Assembly (NCBI GenBank): GCA_964019055.1
Contig: OZ025222.1
Location: 7,498,746 to 7,562,745, forward strand
Direction of reading: 5' to 3'
Source: Anthopleura xanthogrammica
Taxonomy: Eukaryota; Cnidaria; Anthozoa; Actiniaria; Actiniidae
DNA length: 64,000 nt
The position numbers and the translations under genes are program-made. How positions within the stretch are numbered: position 1 is the stretch's first letter; every line of letters begins with the position of its first letter. Shown one piece after another: positions 36,561-47,149 of this stretch. The notes below the pieces were generated by a model. The model was not told the DNA's origin. It saw only the letters and a program-made list of their open reading frames with translations, and made no database searches.

Positions 36561-36720
36561 GTAACTTTTTTAGCGAGAACAATTTGCTTGAAGAAACAAA
36601 TCACAACTTCTAAAATATATATTTTTTTATAATGATCAGTATTATTGAGGGTAATTTCAATTGATCAAAGTTTGAAAAACATAGATCCCTAGGAAATGAT
36701 AAAAAAGTTACAAGAAAAAG

Positions 36721-36744
36721 AAAGAAAAAAAAAAAAAAAAGGAA

Positions 36745-36830
<86 letters not shown>

Positions 36831-36849
36831 AATGAAGAAATGTGTGTGT

Positions 36850-36930
<81 letters not shown>
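36721..36930 (+). repeat. (GAAA)n then (GA)n microsatellites
   Basis: About 27 GAAA units then about 40 GA units, directly adjoining the LINE 3' end. The corresponding tract in unit B (45745-45835) is GAAA-rich only. Confidence 0.95.
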
Positions 36931-36932
<2 letters not shown>

Positions 36933-37320
36933 ACCTTTATTTAAAAACGATTGTTCCATAAGTATAAAAACTTCTTTACATGGGAGTCGTTATGAAATGA
37001 TTGATATGTAATAATATATAATAATACTAAAATTAAATAAGTTAAGTATCTTAAGAAATAGATAATTGAAATAATGAAATAATGAGAGAAAAACTTTACT
37101 GAGCACTGACAGCACGCCAACTTGACAAACTTTTTTTAAACAAATTCTTTGTTGGAGCAGATTTGATTTCTGAGGGGAGAGAGTTCCACATCTTAGTCCC
37201 TCTGTAATAAAAACTGCTCCTAAAAAAAATCTGTCTTTGGGATATATCTAGGTAATGTATTTGCGACCAGGTCTGAATACGAATTCACCAAACGAAAGTT
37301 GTTAGCCTTGAGCCCGTGCA
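36930..37320 (-). mobile_element. LINE 3' end (RT C-terminus plus 3' UTR)
   Basis: The minus strand encodes, with breaks, YIPKTDFF, a segment like FYYRGTKMWNSLPSEI, and [12 protein letters not shown] before a stop. An AT-rich 3' UTR follows, ending AAATAAAGGTGC and running straight into a (TC)n/(TTTC)n tract. FYYRG..WNSLP is the usual LINE C-terminal signature. About 200 bp are nearly identical to 28183-28397. Confidence 0.8.
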
Positions 37321-37536
37321 TTTTTGTAATGCGGTATTGTATAAAAATATAAATAAAACGAAGGGAAAACCCCCAGCTCGCCGTTCATTCAACCAACATT
37401 CGCATGTATTTCGATATTTTTTTTATTTTCATAAAAACAGTACGTGTCGAAGGTATTTGAATATATTGAAAGAAGAAAATAAACAACGGATTAAGAGTGC
37501 AATGTTCATGTGAAACTTCTTTGCACCTTGATTTAA

Positions 37537-37542
37537 TATAAA
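37537..37542 (+). promoter_or_regulatory. TATA-like box before the zinc-finger-like ORF
   Basis: TATAAA, 46 nt upstream of the ATG at 37583. Spacing is plausible for a very short 5' leader. In AT-rich DNA this match is weak evidence. Confidence 0.2.
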
Positions 37543-37582
37543 CATGCTTTTTGGAAGGGAATTTAGTCGAGTTCCTTTCACC

Positions 37583-38026
37583 ATGGAAGGAGGTTCGCAG
37601 AGTCGTGTTTTTAACTGCGAATTTTGTTTCGACTCGTTTCGACATAAACCGTCGCTATCAAGACCTTACATGAGAAACCCAACTCACCGTTCTAACGCCC
37701 GTTGTAAGGTGAAAGCTAGTAAATGTGTACCTGACCTGTTAGATAACGTTGACCCATACTATCGTGGAGCACGCTTGCGGCTTATTGTCGAAAATGTGTC
37801 CAAAGATGAATTACGACAGTTGTTTGTACCAAAAATCTCGAATACTTTAACTCTCCTGAAATACGTGGAATTGTGTTGTACTTCTGATAACGTGGCTGTC
37901 GATACCTCAAAGCTTAAGTTAGAAATAGAACTCTTTCTTACGAGAACTAAGGAAAAAGATTTAGAATGGCTTCTCTTGAGATATTTTGGACTTGAACGAC
38001 GATTCAATGAACTTTTGAAGTCGTGA
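37583..38026 (+). CDS. Single-exon ORF with degenerate C2H2-like finger, 147 aa, function unknown
   Basis: This is an open frame with no intron signals. I start it at the second ATG, in a good context (CACCATGG), 46 nt downstream of a TATAAA at 37537; an in-frame ATG at 37544 would add 13 residues. Near the N-terminus, FNCEFCFDSF then HKPSLSR then PTH resembles a C2H2 zinc finger in which the first histidine has become Pro and the spacing is stretched. The remaining 100 residues are mixed charged/hydrophobic and look helical (LRLIVENVSKDELRQLF, LEWLLLRYFGLERRFNELL). I do not recognise the family. It lies between two pieces of LINE sequence, so it may be transposon-derived or a young gene. The length and lack of low complexity argue against chance, but this is unproven. 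Confidence 0.45.
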   Translation: MEGGSQSRVFNCEFCFDSFRHKPSLSRPYMRNPTHRSNARCKVKASKCVPDLLDNVDPYYRGARLRLIVENVSKDELRQLFVPKISNTLTLLKYVELCCTSDNVAVDTSKLKLEIELFLTRTKEKDLEWLLLRYFGLERRFNELLKS

Positions 38027-38378
38027 AGTTGACCGTCGTCCCTAATGGCTTCTAAACCTATGTAAAACCCGCACTGACCAATTATCATTTCGAGGGAGGG
38101 GAGCCTCGACGTATTAAAAAAAGTTTATTTGATGCTTTACATTTTCAAGAATTATTTTATTTTATTGACGATAATTGTTATATCATGTTGTAAATATTGT
38201 TGTATATTGATTTTTAAAAGTTTTTTGAGTTTTAGTTTCGATTTTCTGCCCGAAAAAAATCATTCGTATCCTATTCTACTGAGGCAGGTTTTGGTGCGCA
38301 ATTTTTTCCTGTCATGGGCTATGCTAACAACTGGAGCTTGTTAGCTTCGCGCTGATTGGCTAGTTACATTTTCTTGTA

Positions 38379-38960
38379 TCATCTAGATTGCATTTCAATT
38401 TGATCATTCCCTCTAAATTTAGATTTATGGGCATTTGGGTCCGAAGACCTCATATTAAATAGATTACTTAAATATGATGGACATTTATTATGCAGAATGT
38501 CAAACATTAATAAGCACAGTCTTTCGTCTCGTCTTTCATGTAGCTTATCCCAGTTTAACCGTCGCAAAATGTCAGCAGATCTCACATCATAGCCCTGACA
38601 TGTTATGATGCGTGCAGCTATGTCTGTAGCTTTTGAAGACGATCGATCTGCTTGACCCTTGTTCAGATTGCTCCATTCAAAGTAACTGGAACTAGATCCC
38701 GAATTTGTTTTAAACCGTAAATTGATTTGCCAACCTTTTTACATAGATGATCGATGTGTGTATCCCAGTTTAGATTTTGGTCAATATAGACACCAAGATG
38801 TTTAAGAGAAGTAACTTTCTTAATCTCTGATCCGAGCCATTAATCTCGATCGGAGCAAAACTGCCAAAACTCGAGACTTTAATTCTAGAACCAATTAACA
38901 TGTATTCAGATTTTACGACATTTAAACTAAGTTTAAAACTCAAAAGAGGACTGGGTCGGT
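38379..38960 (-). pseudogene. Broken LINE reverse-transcriptase fragment (C-terminal part)
   Basis: Reading the minus strand from 38960: LNVVKSEYMLIGSR, then after a frameshift HLGVYIDQNLNWDTHID and KVGKSIYGLKQIRDLVP, then after further breaks RSADILRRLNWDKLHERR and LMFDILHNKCPSYLSNLF. This is the region after the catalytic motif in CR1/L2-like non-LTR elements (the KSEYMLIG and LGV.ID..L.W.HID signatures). Several frameshifts and stops make it dead. The fragment at 36930-37320 may be its 3' continuation, separated by the segment carrying the zinc-finger-like ORF. Confidence 0.8.
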
Positions 38961-39000
38961 GGTTTGTCTCGACATTACGTCATTCTATGGTCACGTGACT

Positions 39001-39515
39001 AGTTCTTTCAGTTGAAATTCAACTGCTATCAATAGAAGCCGACGGAGCGCGCTTTACCCCCCCCCCCCCCTCTCCATCAGTGCTCTGTTTTAAGATTATT
39101 TAAAACTGAAGCTACACGGATTAGAAAGAAGTCGAAACAGAAGTGGAGATCCTGGTATCGAACCGTGGACCTCAGTCTACAGTAAAAATCAAAAGTGTTG
39201 TTACACTACCTCATAATGTTGGAAAAATTAAGCATGCAGTGTAAGAAAAAGCGCTTTAAAAATCGTATATAAACTAAATCCCCCCCCCCCTCCCCCATTC
39301 AGTGTTGTTCCTTGAGAATGTGGCTAGCTCACGGTACCCAACTTTGGCCATTTAGACAACATTGCAAGGGGAGGGGAGGGGGAGCGTACAGTGGACATCA
39401 GTCATTTCACACAGCCAATTGTGGGAGCATTATAGGGGTCGTGTATCAACACATTTCGATTTTTACTGTAGCTCCGAAGGTCACGCACTAACCAACTGAC
39501 GTACGTCTGCTCCTA
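39001..39515 (-). mobile_element. tRNA-derived SINE, type 2, inverted and interrupted
   Basis: Parts 39001-39179 and 39469-39515 together match the SINE at 33277-33520. The break falls at a TA in the tRNA-like head, between CGTGGACCTC and GCTCCGAAGGTCACGCAC. Confidence 0.85.
39180..39468 (+). mobile_element. 289-bp mariner-type MITE inserted in the SINE
   Basis: Terminal inverted repeats CAGTAAAAATC...GATTTTTACTG, flanked on both sides by TA (39178-39179 and 39469-39470), fit Tc1/mariner-type integration. There is no transposase frame inside. Confidence 0.88.
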
Positions 39516-39592
39516 CTTGTAATAGTATAAGCCAGTTCAAAGTTTAAGAATCGTTTTCAGTGCGCTTGCGATTTTATCCCAAATTCGTATAG

Positions 39593-39757
39593 GAAATCGC
39601 ACGACCTCGAGTACAATTTGGAAATTAATAGGTACGAGTAATGTTTTGAAAGTTCTTGTAATTGCACGAGCCTTTAGGCGAGTGCAATTAAAGAACTTTC
39701 AAAACATTACGAGTGCCTATTAATTCCAAATTGTACGAGAAGGTCGTGCGATTTTTT
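39593..39757 (+). mobile_element. Foldback element, 165 bp
   Basis: AAATCGCACGACCTCGAGTA, ATTAATAGG and ACATTTTGAAAG-like arms pair with CTTTCAAAACATTACGAG, CCTATTAATTCC and GGTCGTGCGATTT. The loop is near 39675. Confidence 0.8.
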
Positions 39758-39763
39758 ATTTAT

Positions 39764-40982
39764 AGTTCACTCGACAAAATTTTATAAAACATGCGAAGCG
39801 AAGGCATTCATTCATCTTCATTGCCTTTGCTATAACCGACCCTTCTCCAAGAACGCTAAGTCAAGAACAGCATAGAAAGTGTTAACGTTGCTGTAAAACC
39901 TTTTTAGATTAGTATTTTATGTATGATTTGAACTACAAAATACTAGAAAATAATTTTACATCTCAAGTAAAAAGCCATTTTAATGCATGTTTACAACTAT
40001 TGAATGACAGTACTGACAGCTAAACAGCGAATCAAGAAGCGACTTTTCTTTGAAAACGTACTGTGTGAAAACTAAGCGAAAGTTGAGAGTTTACAGTTCG
40101 CTAAAATAAGTTTTTTTCCTCTTAGCATTTGCTAATAACTGCAAAAACACAATTTCAAAAATATTTTCTTTGAAAACAAGTTAGCTGGACAACATCGAAA
40201 GGGATAAAAGCGACAAACATGTCGTTCAAGTTAAAAGTTTTGAAGTACAGCTTGCCGTGAACGAGTCGCCAGTGATCAGACCATGTGCTTTGGATATTAT
40301 TCCCTCCTGTAGCTTGAAGAATTTCGCTGCTATTTTCTTTGAATGGTGAATTATCTGAAGATTTTATTATTTCAAGACTGGATTGATAACTTAGGATCAA
40401 TTAACCTGTGATAAATAGCTGAATTCGTCTCTCTACAACTACTCGACAGTTTGCCGGTAAGATTTGATCTTAACTATTTTCAAAACAAAAAACGAGCTTC
40501 TACTCGCTGTTTTTTCGCTAAACGGAAAGAAATTTGCTTTAAAACTATTGTTAGCTGTTTTCTACATTATTCTACATTTATTGTAGCTGTGGTGTTGAAT
40601 TTATTTTTCGAGAAAACCACAGAAGACAACAGGTAGTAAAACGAGAACATTCAAAACTCCAACTCAAATTGTTTGGCGAAAACTAGAAAGAAAAAAACGA
40701 CTTTCTACTACAAAACATGATTTATTTCGTCTTGAATTTGTCTAGTTATCATAATTTGAGGCCTTCCTATGTGTGTATTGAACAGTTTTCTGAAATTTTT
40801 CCATTTTAATCTATAAAACACTGATTTTTTTGGGAATTTCACTCATTTCACTGGGGAAATTTGCCGCTTTTGGCCGTGTTTCCATAGCAACCTAATTGGT
40901 ACTCCCGCGGAGTACCAATTAACGCTCTAATTGTACTCCTCTAGACCAATCAGAATCGAGTAATTTTGTCGAGTGTACTATA
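39764..40982 (+). mobile_element. 1.2-kb TIR element without recognisable transposase
   Basis: Termini TATAGTTCACTCGACAAAATT and AATTTTGTCGAGTGTACTATA are 21-bp inverted repeats with one mismatch. The interior holds only frames of about 60-80 codons with no DDE signature I can see. A further small palindrome (TTGGTACTCCCGCGGAGTACCAA) lies near the right end. Confidence 0.75.
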
Positions 40983-41524
40983 AGGGATAAAATCGCATGC
41001 GCACTGAAAACGATTCTTAAACTTTGAACTGGCTTATATAGGCTGCTTCTGGATAATCATCATCACTATCATTTTCATCATCATTATTGCTTTGAAATGT
41101 GAGTAAGGAGCGCTGGTAATGCGCTCATCATGAAAGCCTGAGAAATTCATTCATACCCCCCCCCCCCTCCCCCCCCACGCTCCCCGCCGTACGCCGTTGT
41201 TAGTGTCACGTGGTTCGATATGTACGTCCTAATAAGGAATCGATGTCATTGGTCAAATAGGCAAGACAAAACAAAAGAAAACTATGGAATAGAGCTGTGA
41301 CGTCACTCGTATGGAAAAACGACTTCCGGGTCCAAAACGAAAAGCAGTTCTACGAAGATTTTTCTTACTATTTCTTCATGACAGGATTTGTTGTCCAAAG
41401 CCTAATTGTTTCAGGTAGAAGTTAAATCATTGAGTACGTTATTCGCTTTTTATTTATTTTTGAGCTGTTGGACCCGGAAATTAGTCACAACTTAACAGCT
41501 CTATTGAGGTCTACTGCCATTTAT

Positions 41525-41818
41525 CCCACACATAGAAAATACAGCCAATCAGAAAGCAGGAAAGCCGTTGTATATTCGTCAGTATTTCACTCTTCCTTCC
41601 CATCATGCACTGCGCGTTGAATCTAAGTATTTGTATTTTTTATGGTGTGGGATAAAATGGTTATACAATGGTTTCTCGTGGCATACCATGGATATCCCAC
41701 TCGTTATACTTTTATTTTCTTTGTGTACACACTCGCCTAAAGGCTCGTGAGTATACTAGAAACTACAAGTGACTCGTGGGATATTCCACGGTATGCCACT
41801 CAAAACCATTGTAAAGCT
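41525..41818 (+). mobile_element. MITE of the CCAATCAGAAAGCAGG family, unit B
   Basis: Same order of motifs as the unit A copy, with small indels (for example CTAAAGGCTCGTGAG present here and in 10388 but shortened in unit A). Confidence 0.75.
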
Positions 41819-42276
41819 AGTATGTATTATATGCTTGCTAATTTTTCATGGGCCTATTAAGTAAAATCACTCTTACACGCGAGAAATGTGTTTCTCGATC
41901 TTGTCGTCATGGAAACTCATGATTGACGTCCAGAAAAACCTTGTCGGTGTCTCAACGAAGTGTTTGATTATAAAAGCGGTGATCATGCATGAAAAACGGG
42001 AATTTATATCTATTTGCACAAAACGCAAAAAAAAAAAACGTTTTGAAACGCTTTTCAAGATTAGTGTTCGGCGCTACTCAATCAAACCACGTCAAACTTT
42101 TCTTTTATATTTACTAATTTTGGTATGCCCTTTTCAAATATTTTGTTTTCGTTTGTGTTTGATTAAAATTTAATTAAAGTGGCTCACTTTTAACCTCAAT
42201 GAATTGATTCAGTTTAAAATTTCATAACATTGAGCAAAGAACTTCGAATTCTTCCAAGATTGCAAGCGCGATTTAA

Positions 42277-43135
42277 GGTAACTAGGGACACAAAATCACT
42301 AAAATCGTCAATTTTTTTAAAAATATCTTAAATTATTGCTTATCAAAATATCTTTTGTTTGTCGGAAAAAAAAATTTAGAATTTTTTTTAGTTTCGGAGA
42401 AAAAAAGCAAAATTTGTTTTTAACAGCCGCTCAGAAGTGTTGCCGCGTTGACAGGAACTGTCAATCGAATGTCAGGCGGCTTTTAATCACATGCCGCAAA
42501 CATCAGGATCAAATAGCTTGCTGTTGCTGTGTGTTCATTGGCTTAAAGATGTCACCGATAATCCCTCTAAGTAAATATCGCTTTAATCCGCACAAAACTT
42601 AAGACTGCGTTTTCTTCGTAAAGAGTTTTTGGAAAATTGCGAACTTTCGAACACTTATTCTCCCGCAATTTTTAACTTTTTTCAGCGAAATTTGGCCAGG
42701 CGGTTCGTACACTACTAAACTAAAAAGTGTATCTCATTTTTTAAATTTAGGGCTTCGTTTAGAAGATATTGATACTTTTCTACAAGAACCTATTAGAAAA
42801 CCTGTATCATAACTTTGAAAACCATTTAAAAAATAATCAGGCGCTAAAACGAAAATCTGAGACACGCTTTTTTAGATCAACATGTGTAGATTGAGAAGGC
42901 AAGGAAATCTAATCCGTTTAAACAAAGCGGAGGGAGAATCAATAGCGCTTCGAAACTGACCCGTTTTTTAATAAACATCTTCAAAACGAATACAAACTTG
43001 CTAAAATTAGCTTGATATTTGAAATTTTCAATTATTAAGCTTTCAGAAAATGTATACTTCATTGCAGATCCGTTAAAAAACAAGCGAGTTACAGTTGTTT
43101 CAAAAATATGAACTGATTGTGTCCCTAGTTACCTT
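42277..43135 (+). mobile_element. 0.86-kb TIR element within unit B
   Basis: AAGGTAACTAGGGACACAA at the left and TTGTGTCCCTAGTTACCTT at the right are perfect 19-bp inverted repeats. The interior has no long frame. It is part of the DNA absent from unit A. Confidence 0.85.
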
Positions 43136-43492
43136 AAAAAACTTGGAGAAAATGGAGAAAATTTTCAATAAAAAAAGTACCAACATTTCACTGCGCTTTA
43201 TATTAGTTTCCGTTTTAGTGAAGACATTCTCATTCGAAAATTTAATCTTATAACCTAGAAAAAATTTCCAACTTGCGATTTGAAGTTGAAAAGTGGTACG
43301 CCGAGAAGACCCTATTGAGCCACCTTAAATTGTCATTCAGAACTGATAAACTCTTATTGAATTGAGAATAAAATCTTATTTATTTCACTTTTCTTTCACC
43401 TATTTTATCAAATATTCGAATCCATATCTGGTCATTTTCTTATGTCTATACTTGGACGTCAATTGTCACTCATAGATATGCCCAACCATCTT

Positions 43493-43712
43493 AATACTCC
43501 AGTTTCGAGTTCTCTTTTACGCTGTGTTAGCCTCAAAACCGTGTAATATATTCTTTTATTCAGTAACAGCCCGTGGAAATTCAGGAGATCTGTGTGTAAA
43601 GAAGACAGTACAAAAATACTTTGAAATTTCACGAGTTTTATCTAAATTTCCGCATAATTTACGCACAATTGAGGCTAACACAGCGTAAAAGAGAACTCGA
43701 AACTGGAGTATT
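43493..43712 (+). mobile_element. 220-bp TIR element with long arms
   Basis: AATACTCCAGTTTCGAGTTC with TCTTTTACGCTGTGTTAGCC pairs with GGCTAACACAGCGTAAAAGA and GAACTCGAAACTGGAGTATT, about 43 bp on each side. A related segment at 48955-49020 lacks it. Confidence 0.9.
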
Positions 43713-44346
43713 GCAAGTAATATCGTGTTAAGTCAATAGTTGCCAACTCTTCATAAGCTTCTATTCGAACATGGCAGTATTTTTTATTCAAAACAAATAA
43801 CGTCAGTAATTCGCGAGGAGGATGATAATGCACTAGCTAATTTTATTCTTTCCACGCCCCCTCCCCCTCCACCTCTCCCTCCCCCGCCCACCTACTCCGA
43901 TCTCAGATAGAGCGGGGATCGAATAGCAACGCTCGTATATAGATTTACTGCGAGCTCAAAGTACAAAGAACCAATCTCAAAAGTTCGATTTTATTTCATA
44001 TTTTCGCCATTCAGCACTAGTAAAAAATATCTCTCAAATTTTTTTGGGGGCACGAAACTGCTTTAGTTCATGAGGGAATCATTCCCTTATCGGGGAGTTA
44101 GAAAAAGTGAAACTTGGCTTAGGCTGCACGTGATTTTCTGACAGTTTTGCTCAAAATATAGCACTGCTTTATGGCATGCCATTAAGAATGCTTCGTTTAG
44201 CTTTTAAAAGAGTTAATTTTAGCCCAAAAAGCAAAAAGTTACAACTATTTCCCTTATATCACAACAAGTATCCCTGGACAGCCCGCCAAATCATTGCATC
44301 AAAAATAGAGACACGCACATTTCATGTCCACAGACAAACTAACTGA

Positions 44347-44352
44347 TTTATT
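44347..44352 (-). terminator. Candidate polyadenylation signal of matrix-protein gene copy B
   Basis: AATAAA on the minus strand, about 120 nt after the stop. The position is shared with copy A apart from the element inserted there. Confidence 0.4.
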
Positions 44353-44470
44353 ATCACTTTGGTTTTACATGCTCTTTCAGTCTATCATATATTAGGTGAA
44401 AGACCAAAAATGGGCTCCCTGTGTTAAATCTACCTAAATAACGTAAATGTGGGAGACAGACAGTTCAGTG

Positions 44471-45405
44471 TTAGCGGATTCCTATAGCAGTAGCGTGATA
44501 GCCGTACTTGTTCCAGCGGTCGCTAGAAGTGTAGCAGCCACAGCCTCCAAAGTGCAGCTCGGTCAGGAAGAAGAATTGGTTTGGCATGATGCGGTCAGGA
44601 TTGGTGATGGGGATAGCCTTGGAACGCCAGTCCACTGCAACACCAGATCTCTCGTAAACCAGATTCGGATGAAAGCTACTTGGGGTTTGTAGATTGTGGT
44701 TTGGCAAGAACGCAAACAAGCTGTTAGGGTTTAACTTTGGGGCACAAATTGTGAACTGGATCGTGTGTCCGTTGGATTTAAAGCCTTGGATTCCGTTGTT
44801 GCTGGCGGCTGATGCTGGAATGATACCGAGGAAGATATAGTCTTTCATGAAGGCGTTCTTTGGAGAAGTGTAACCTGAAAAACTGTTCACCAACACTCCA
44901 AAATCAGTACTGGCAAAAGATGGATGGGGTTGGATCAGGGTGTACGCCTCACTACGGTCGTTTTTCTTCTGTAACTTGAGCAGAACGTTCTTCTTGTCAA
45001 GGAATAGATCCCTGACTATTGGCGTGGCGTAGGGTGATCTGGTGAGGCTGCGGGGAAGAAAGGTGAAGCCTCCGCCACTGATTCCCATCTCGCAGTACAC
45101 CTCGATTGGGTCGATATCGGGAATAGGCTGGATCATGTACACACCGCTCACTGAGTTTCTTGGTAGGGTTTTACAACTCCTGGGATACTAATGCAAAACC
45201 TTGAATTATTTTCTGTTGTATCAGTAGCATATCATTTCGTAGCTGTTCTATAGGGTACCCGGCTTCGCCCATTAGCTACCCTTGCCCCCCCCCCCCCCAG
45301 TCACGCTCCCGTAGAGCTTACCGCATTGTCTTGTCCACAATAAGCATGGCTCGAGCTCCACTTCAGAACAGTGCACAGAGCCAGGAGAACAAATGAAGAC
45401 TTCAT
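44471..45405 (-). CDS. Secreted fibrinogen-like protein, skeletal organic matrix protein 5-like, copy B
   Basis: Exons 45405-45322 and 45187-44471 are identical in length and phase to copy A and give 266 aa. The signal-peptide exon reads MKSSFVLLALCTVLKW..., and the mature part begins YCGQDNA. The fibrinogen-like opening is SGVYMIQP, DPIEVYCEM, SGGGFTFLPRSL, and the GGCGCY motif is kept. About fourteen substitutions separate the large exons of A and B, clustered near the N-terminus (K/M, I/P, A/G, Q/P, T/D) and around the region after NHNLQTPS. There are no frameshifts or stops, so both copies look functional. The donor is GTAAGC here and GTGAGC in copy A. It belongs to the duplicated unit beginning near 39001. 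Confidence 0.85.
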
Positions 45406-45744
45406 CTGGGAAACAAAAACAATTCATTCAAGTTCAAAATACAATAATAGGATCTATATTAATGTTAAGCCGGATATCCCCGATCCCGCCGCGTTAATTC
45501 CCCGCCCTGTCCCAGGGATCAGGGGCTTCAATTAAACAGATTAACAAATAATTAGCATTGGCTAGCAACCTATATAGGGGCGTGAGTTCGAATCCCGCCA
45601 GAAGCTCGTAACTTTTTTAGCGAGAAAAATTTGCTTGAAGAAACAAATCACAACTACTAAAATTAATAATTTTTTTATAATGGTCAGTATTATTGAGGGT
45701 AATTTCAATTGATCCCTAGGAAATGATAATAAAGTTACAAGAAA

Positions 45745-45783
<39 letters not shown>

Positions 45784-45835
45784 GAAGAAAGAAAGAAAGA
45801 AAAAAAAAAGAAAGAAGGAAAGAAAGAAAGAGATA
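45745..45835 (+). repeat. (GAAA)n microsatellite, unit B
   Basis: GAAA units with interruptions, at the end of duplicated unit B. Confidence 0.9.
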
Positions 45836-46339
45836 AAGGATAAGAAACATCATGATACTTGAATAACAAGAACTAACAAGTCGACGTTGTAACATTAAAA
45901 AAACACCCGGATACTGATTTTGTGCACATAGTGGTAAGCGAACTAACCACTTTTTCTTTATTCTTATGAAATGAGCGATTGATAATTAAAAAGTTTTGCT
46001 AATCATGGCTGAATATTCAACTATTGAAAGGAAGACTTAATAACTTGAAGTGGGAAACTCAAGTAAAAATAGCTAATTTCTACCAATGCATATTTTTTCT
46101 AAGATCAGAGAAGACTAAACTTATGAAAAAAGAAAAGAAAAACTCCTGTTTGATGAAATTAAATGTTCTGTATGCACAAAAATAGTGGCATTTTTCACCT
46201 TTCAAACTTGTGAGCTTCTTTCACCTTTTGATATCGTCTCTATACTTCCTTCTTTCTAGAGATTCTGTTTTGGACGACGTACTTGGAAGACCACTTAGAG
46301 TGGAATAAAAGCCAAAGTATGAAACATAATAGTGTTAAG

Positions 46340-46620
46340 AGGATTGACAGTGTCCTAATAAGGAATCGAGTGACTGTCATTGGTCTAGCAGTCAAGGTAA
46401 AACAAATGAAAACAATGGAATTAAAGGTCACTGCTTTGTTTTTTCACTCTAACACGCGAGGAATTAAGGCGGAGGAATGTGTTTCTCGACCTTGTCGTCA
46501 TGGAAACTCATGATTGACGTGCAGAAAAACCTTGTCAGTGTCTCGACGAAGTGTTTGTTTTAAAAAACGGGTTAAAACACGAATTTATATTAATTTGCAC
46601 AAACGCAAAAATGAAACGTT
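46340..46620 (+). repeat. Diverged third partial copy of the duplicated unit
   Basis: TCCTAATAAGGAATCGAG and ACTCATGATTGACGTGCAG with AAAACCTTGTCAGTGTCTCG match 34510-34620 and 41870-41980. It carries no matrix-protein gene. Confidence 0.7.
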
Positions 46621-46893
46621 TTAAAAGATTTGTCATTCAATTAACTGTTTAGGTTTCAATATTTAATATTATCATATGACCGTATTTCACTGTACGCGTG
46701 ATTCTAAAAAAAACCTTTGGGGAAAATGTCGTCAGCAAACAAAGTACGCTTTTCCGAAAAGTGTAATAATTTCCCGTTCGGACTCGCCGTTCGGACTCGC
46801 TGCCGTCAATCATGTAAAAACTACGCATTTTGATTCGCATTTATTAAAAACGCTTTGAAATCGATTTTTTATATGTGGTCATATGATAAAATG

Positions 46894-47033
46894 CTTATTG
46901 ACTGAGTTAAGGTCGGTCCGAACGGGAAAATATTTGGCTCTCGGTCCTTGGCACGGAACTCGCTGCGCTCGTTCCGTACTTCAGGACCTCGAGCCAAATA
47001 TTTTCCCGTTCGGACCTCCCACTCAGTCAATAA
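46894..47033 (+). mobile_element. Foldback element, 140 bp
   Basis: TTATTGACTGAGT, GTCCGAACGGGAAAATATTT and GGCTC pair with GAGCCAAATATTTTCCCGTT, CGGAC and ACTCAGTCAATAA. Confidence 0.85.
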
Positions 47034-47149
47034 GTACATATTATCAGGGGAGAATTCCCCTGATATTAAGCTACTGAGAATTGAGAATAAAATGGTTATG
47101 GAGTTATGGAACCTTTATTTTAACAGGGTGGCCCATTCAGTAAAAAGCT

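Larger units (their letters stand above)
33277..36720. repeat. Tandem duplicated unit A
   Basis: SINE, palindrome, CCAATCAGAAAGCAGG MITE, matrix-protein gene copy A and a SINE-like tail, in the same order as in unit B (39001-45760). Unit A contains one insertion that B lacks (35091-35352). Confidence 0.85.
39001..45760. repeat. Tandem duplicated unit B
   Basis: Same order of parts as unit A but twice as long because of insertions at 39180-39468, about 39588-40983 and about 42136-44087. Subtracting these leaves about 3.1 kb, similar to unit A without its own insertion. Confidence 0.85.

Noticed and set aside
39764..40982. Transposase inside the 1.2-kb TIR element
   Set aside because: Only frames of 60-80 codons with no DDE-type signature, so it is called non-autonomous.
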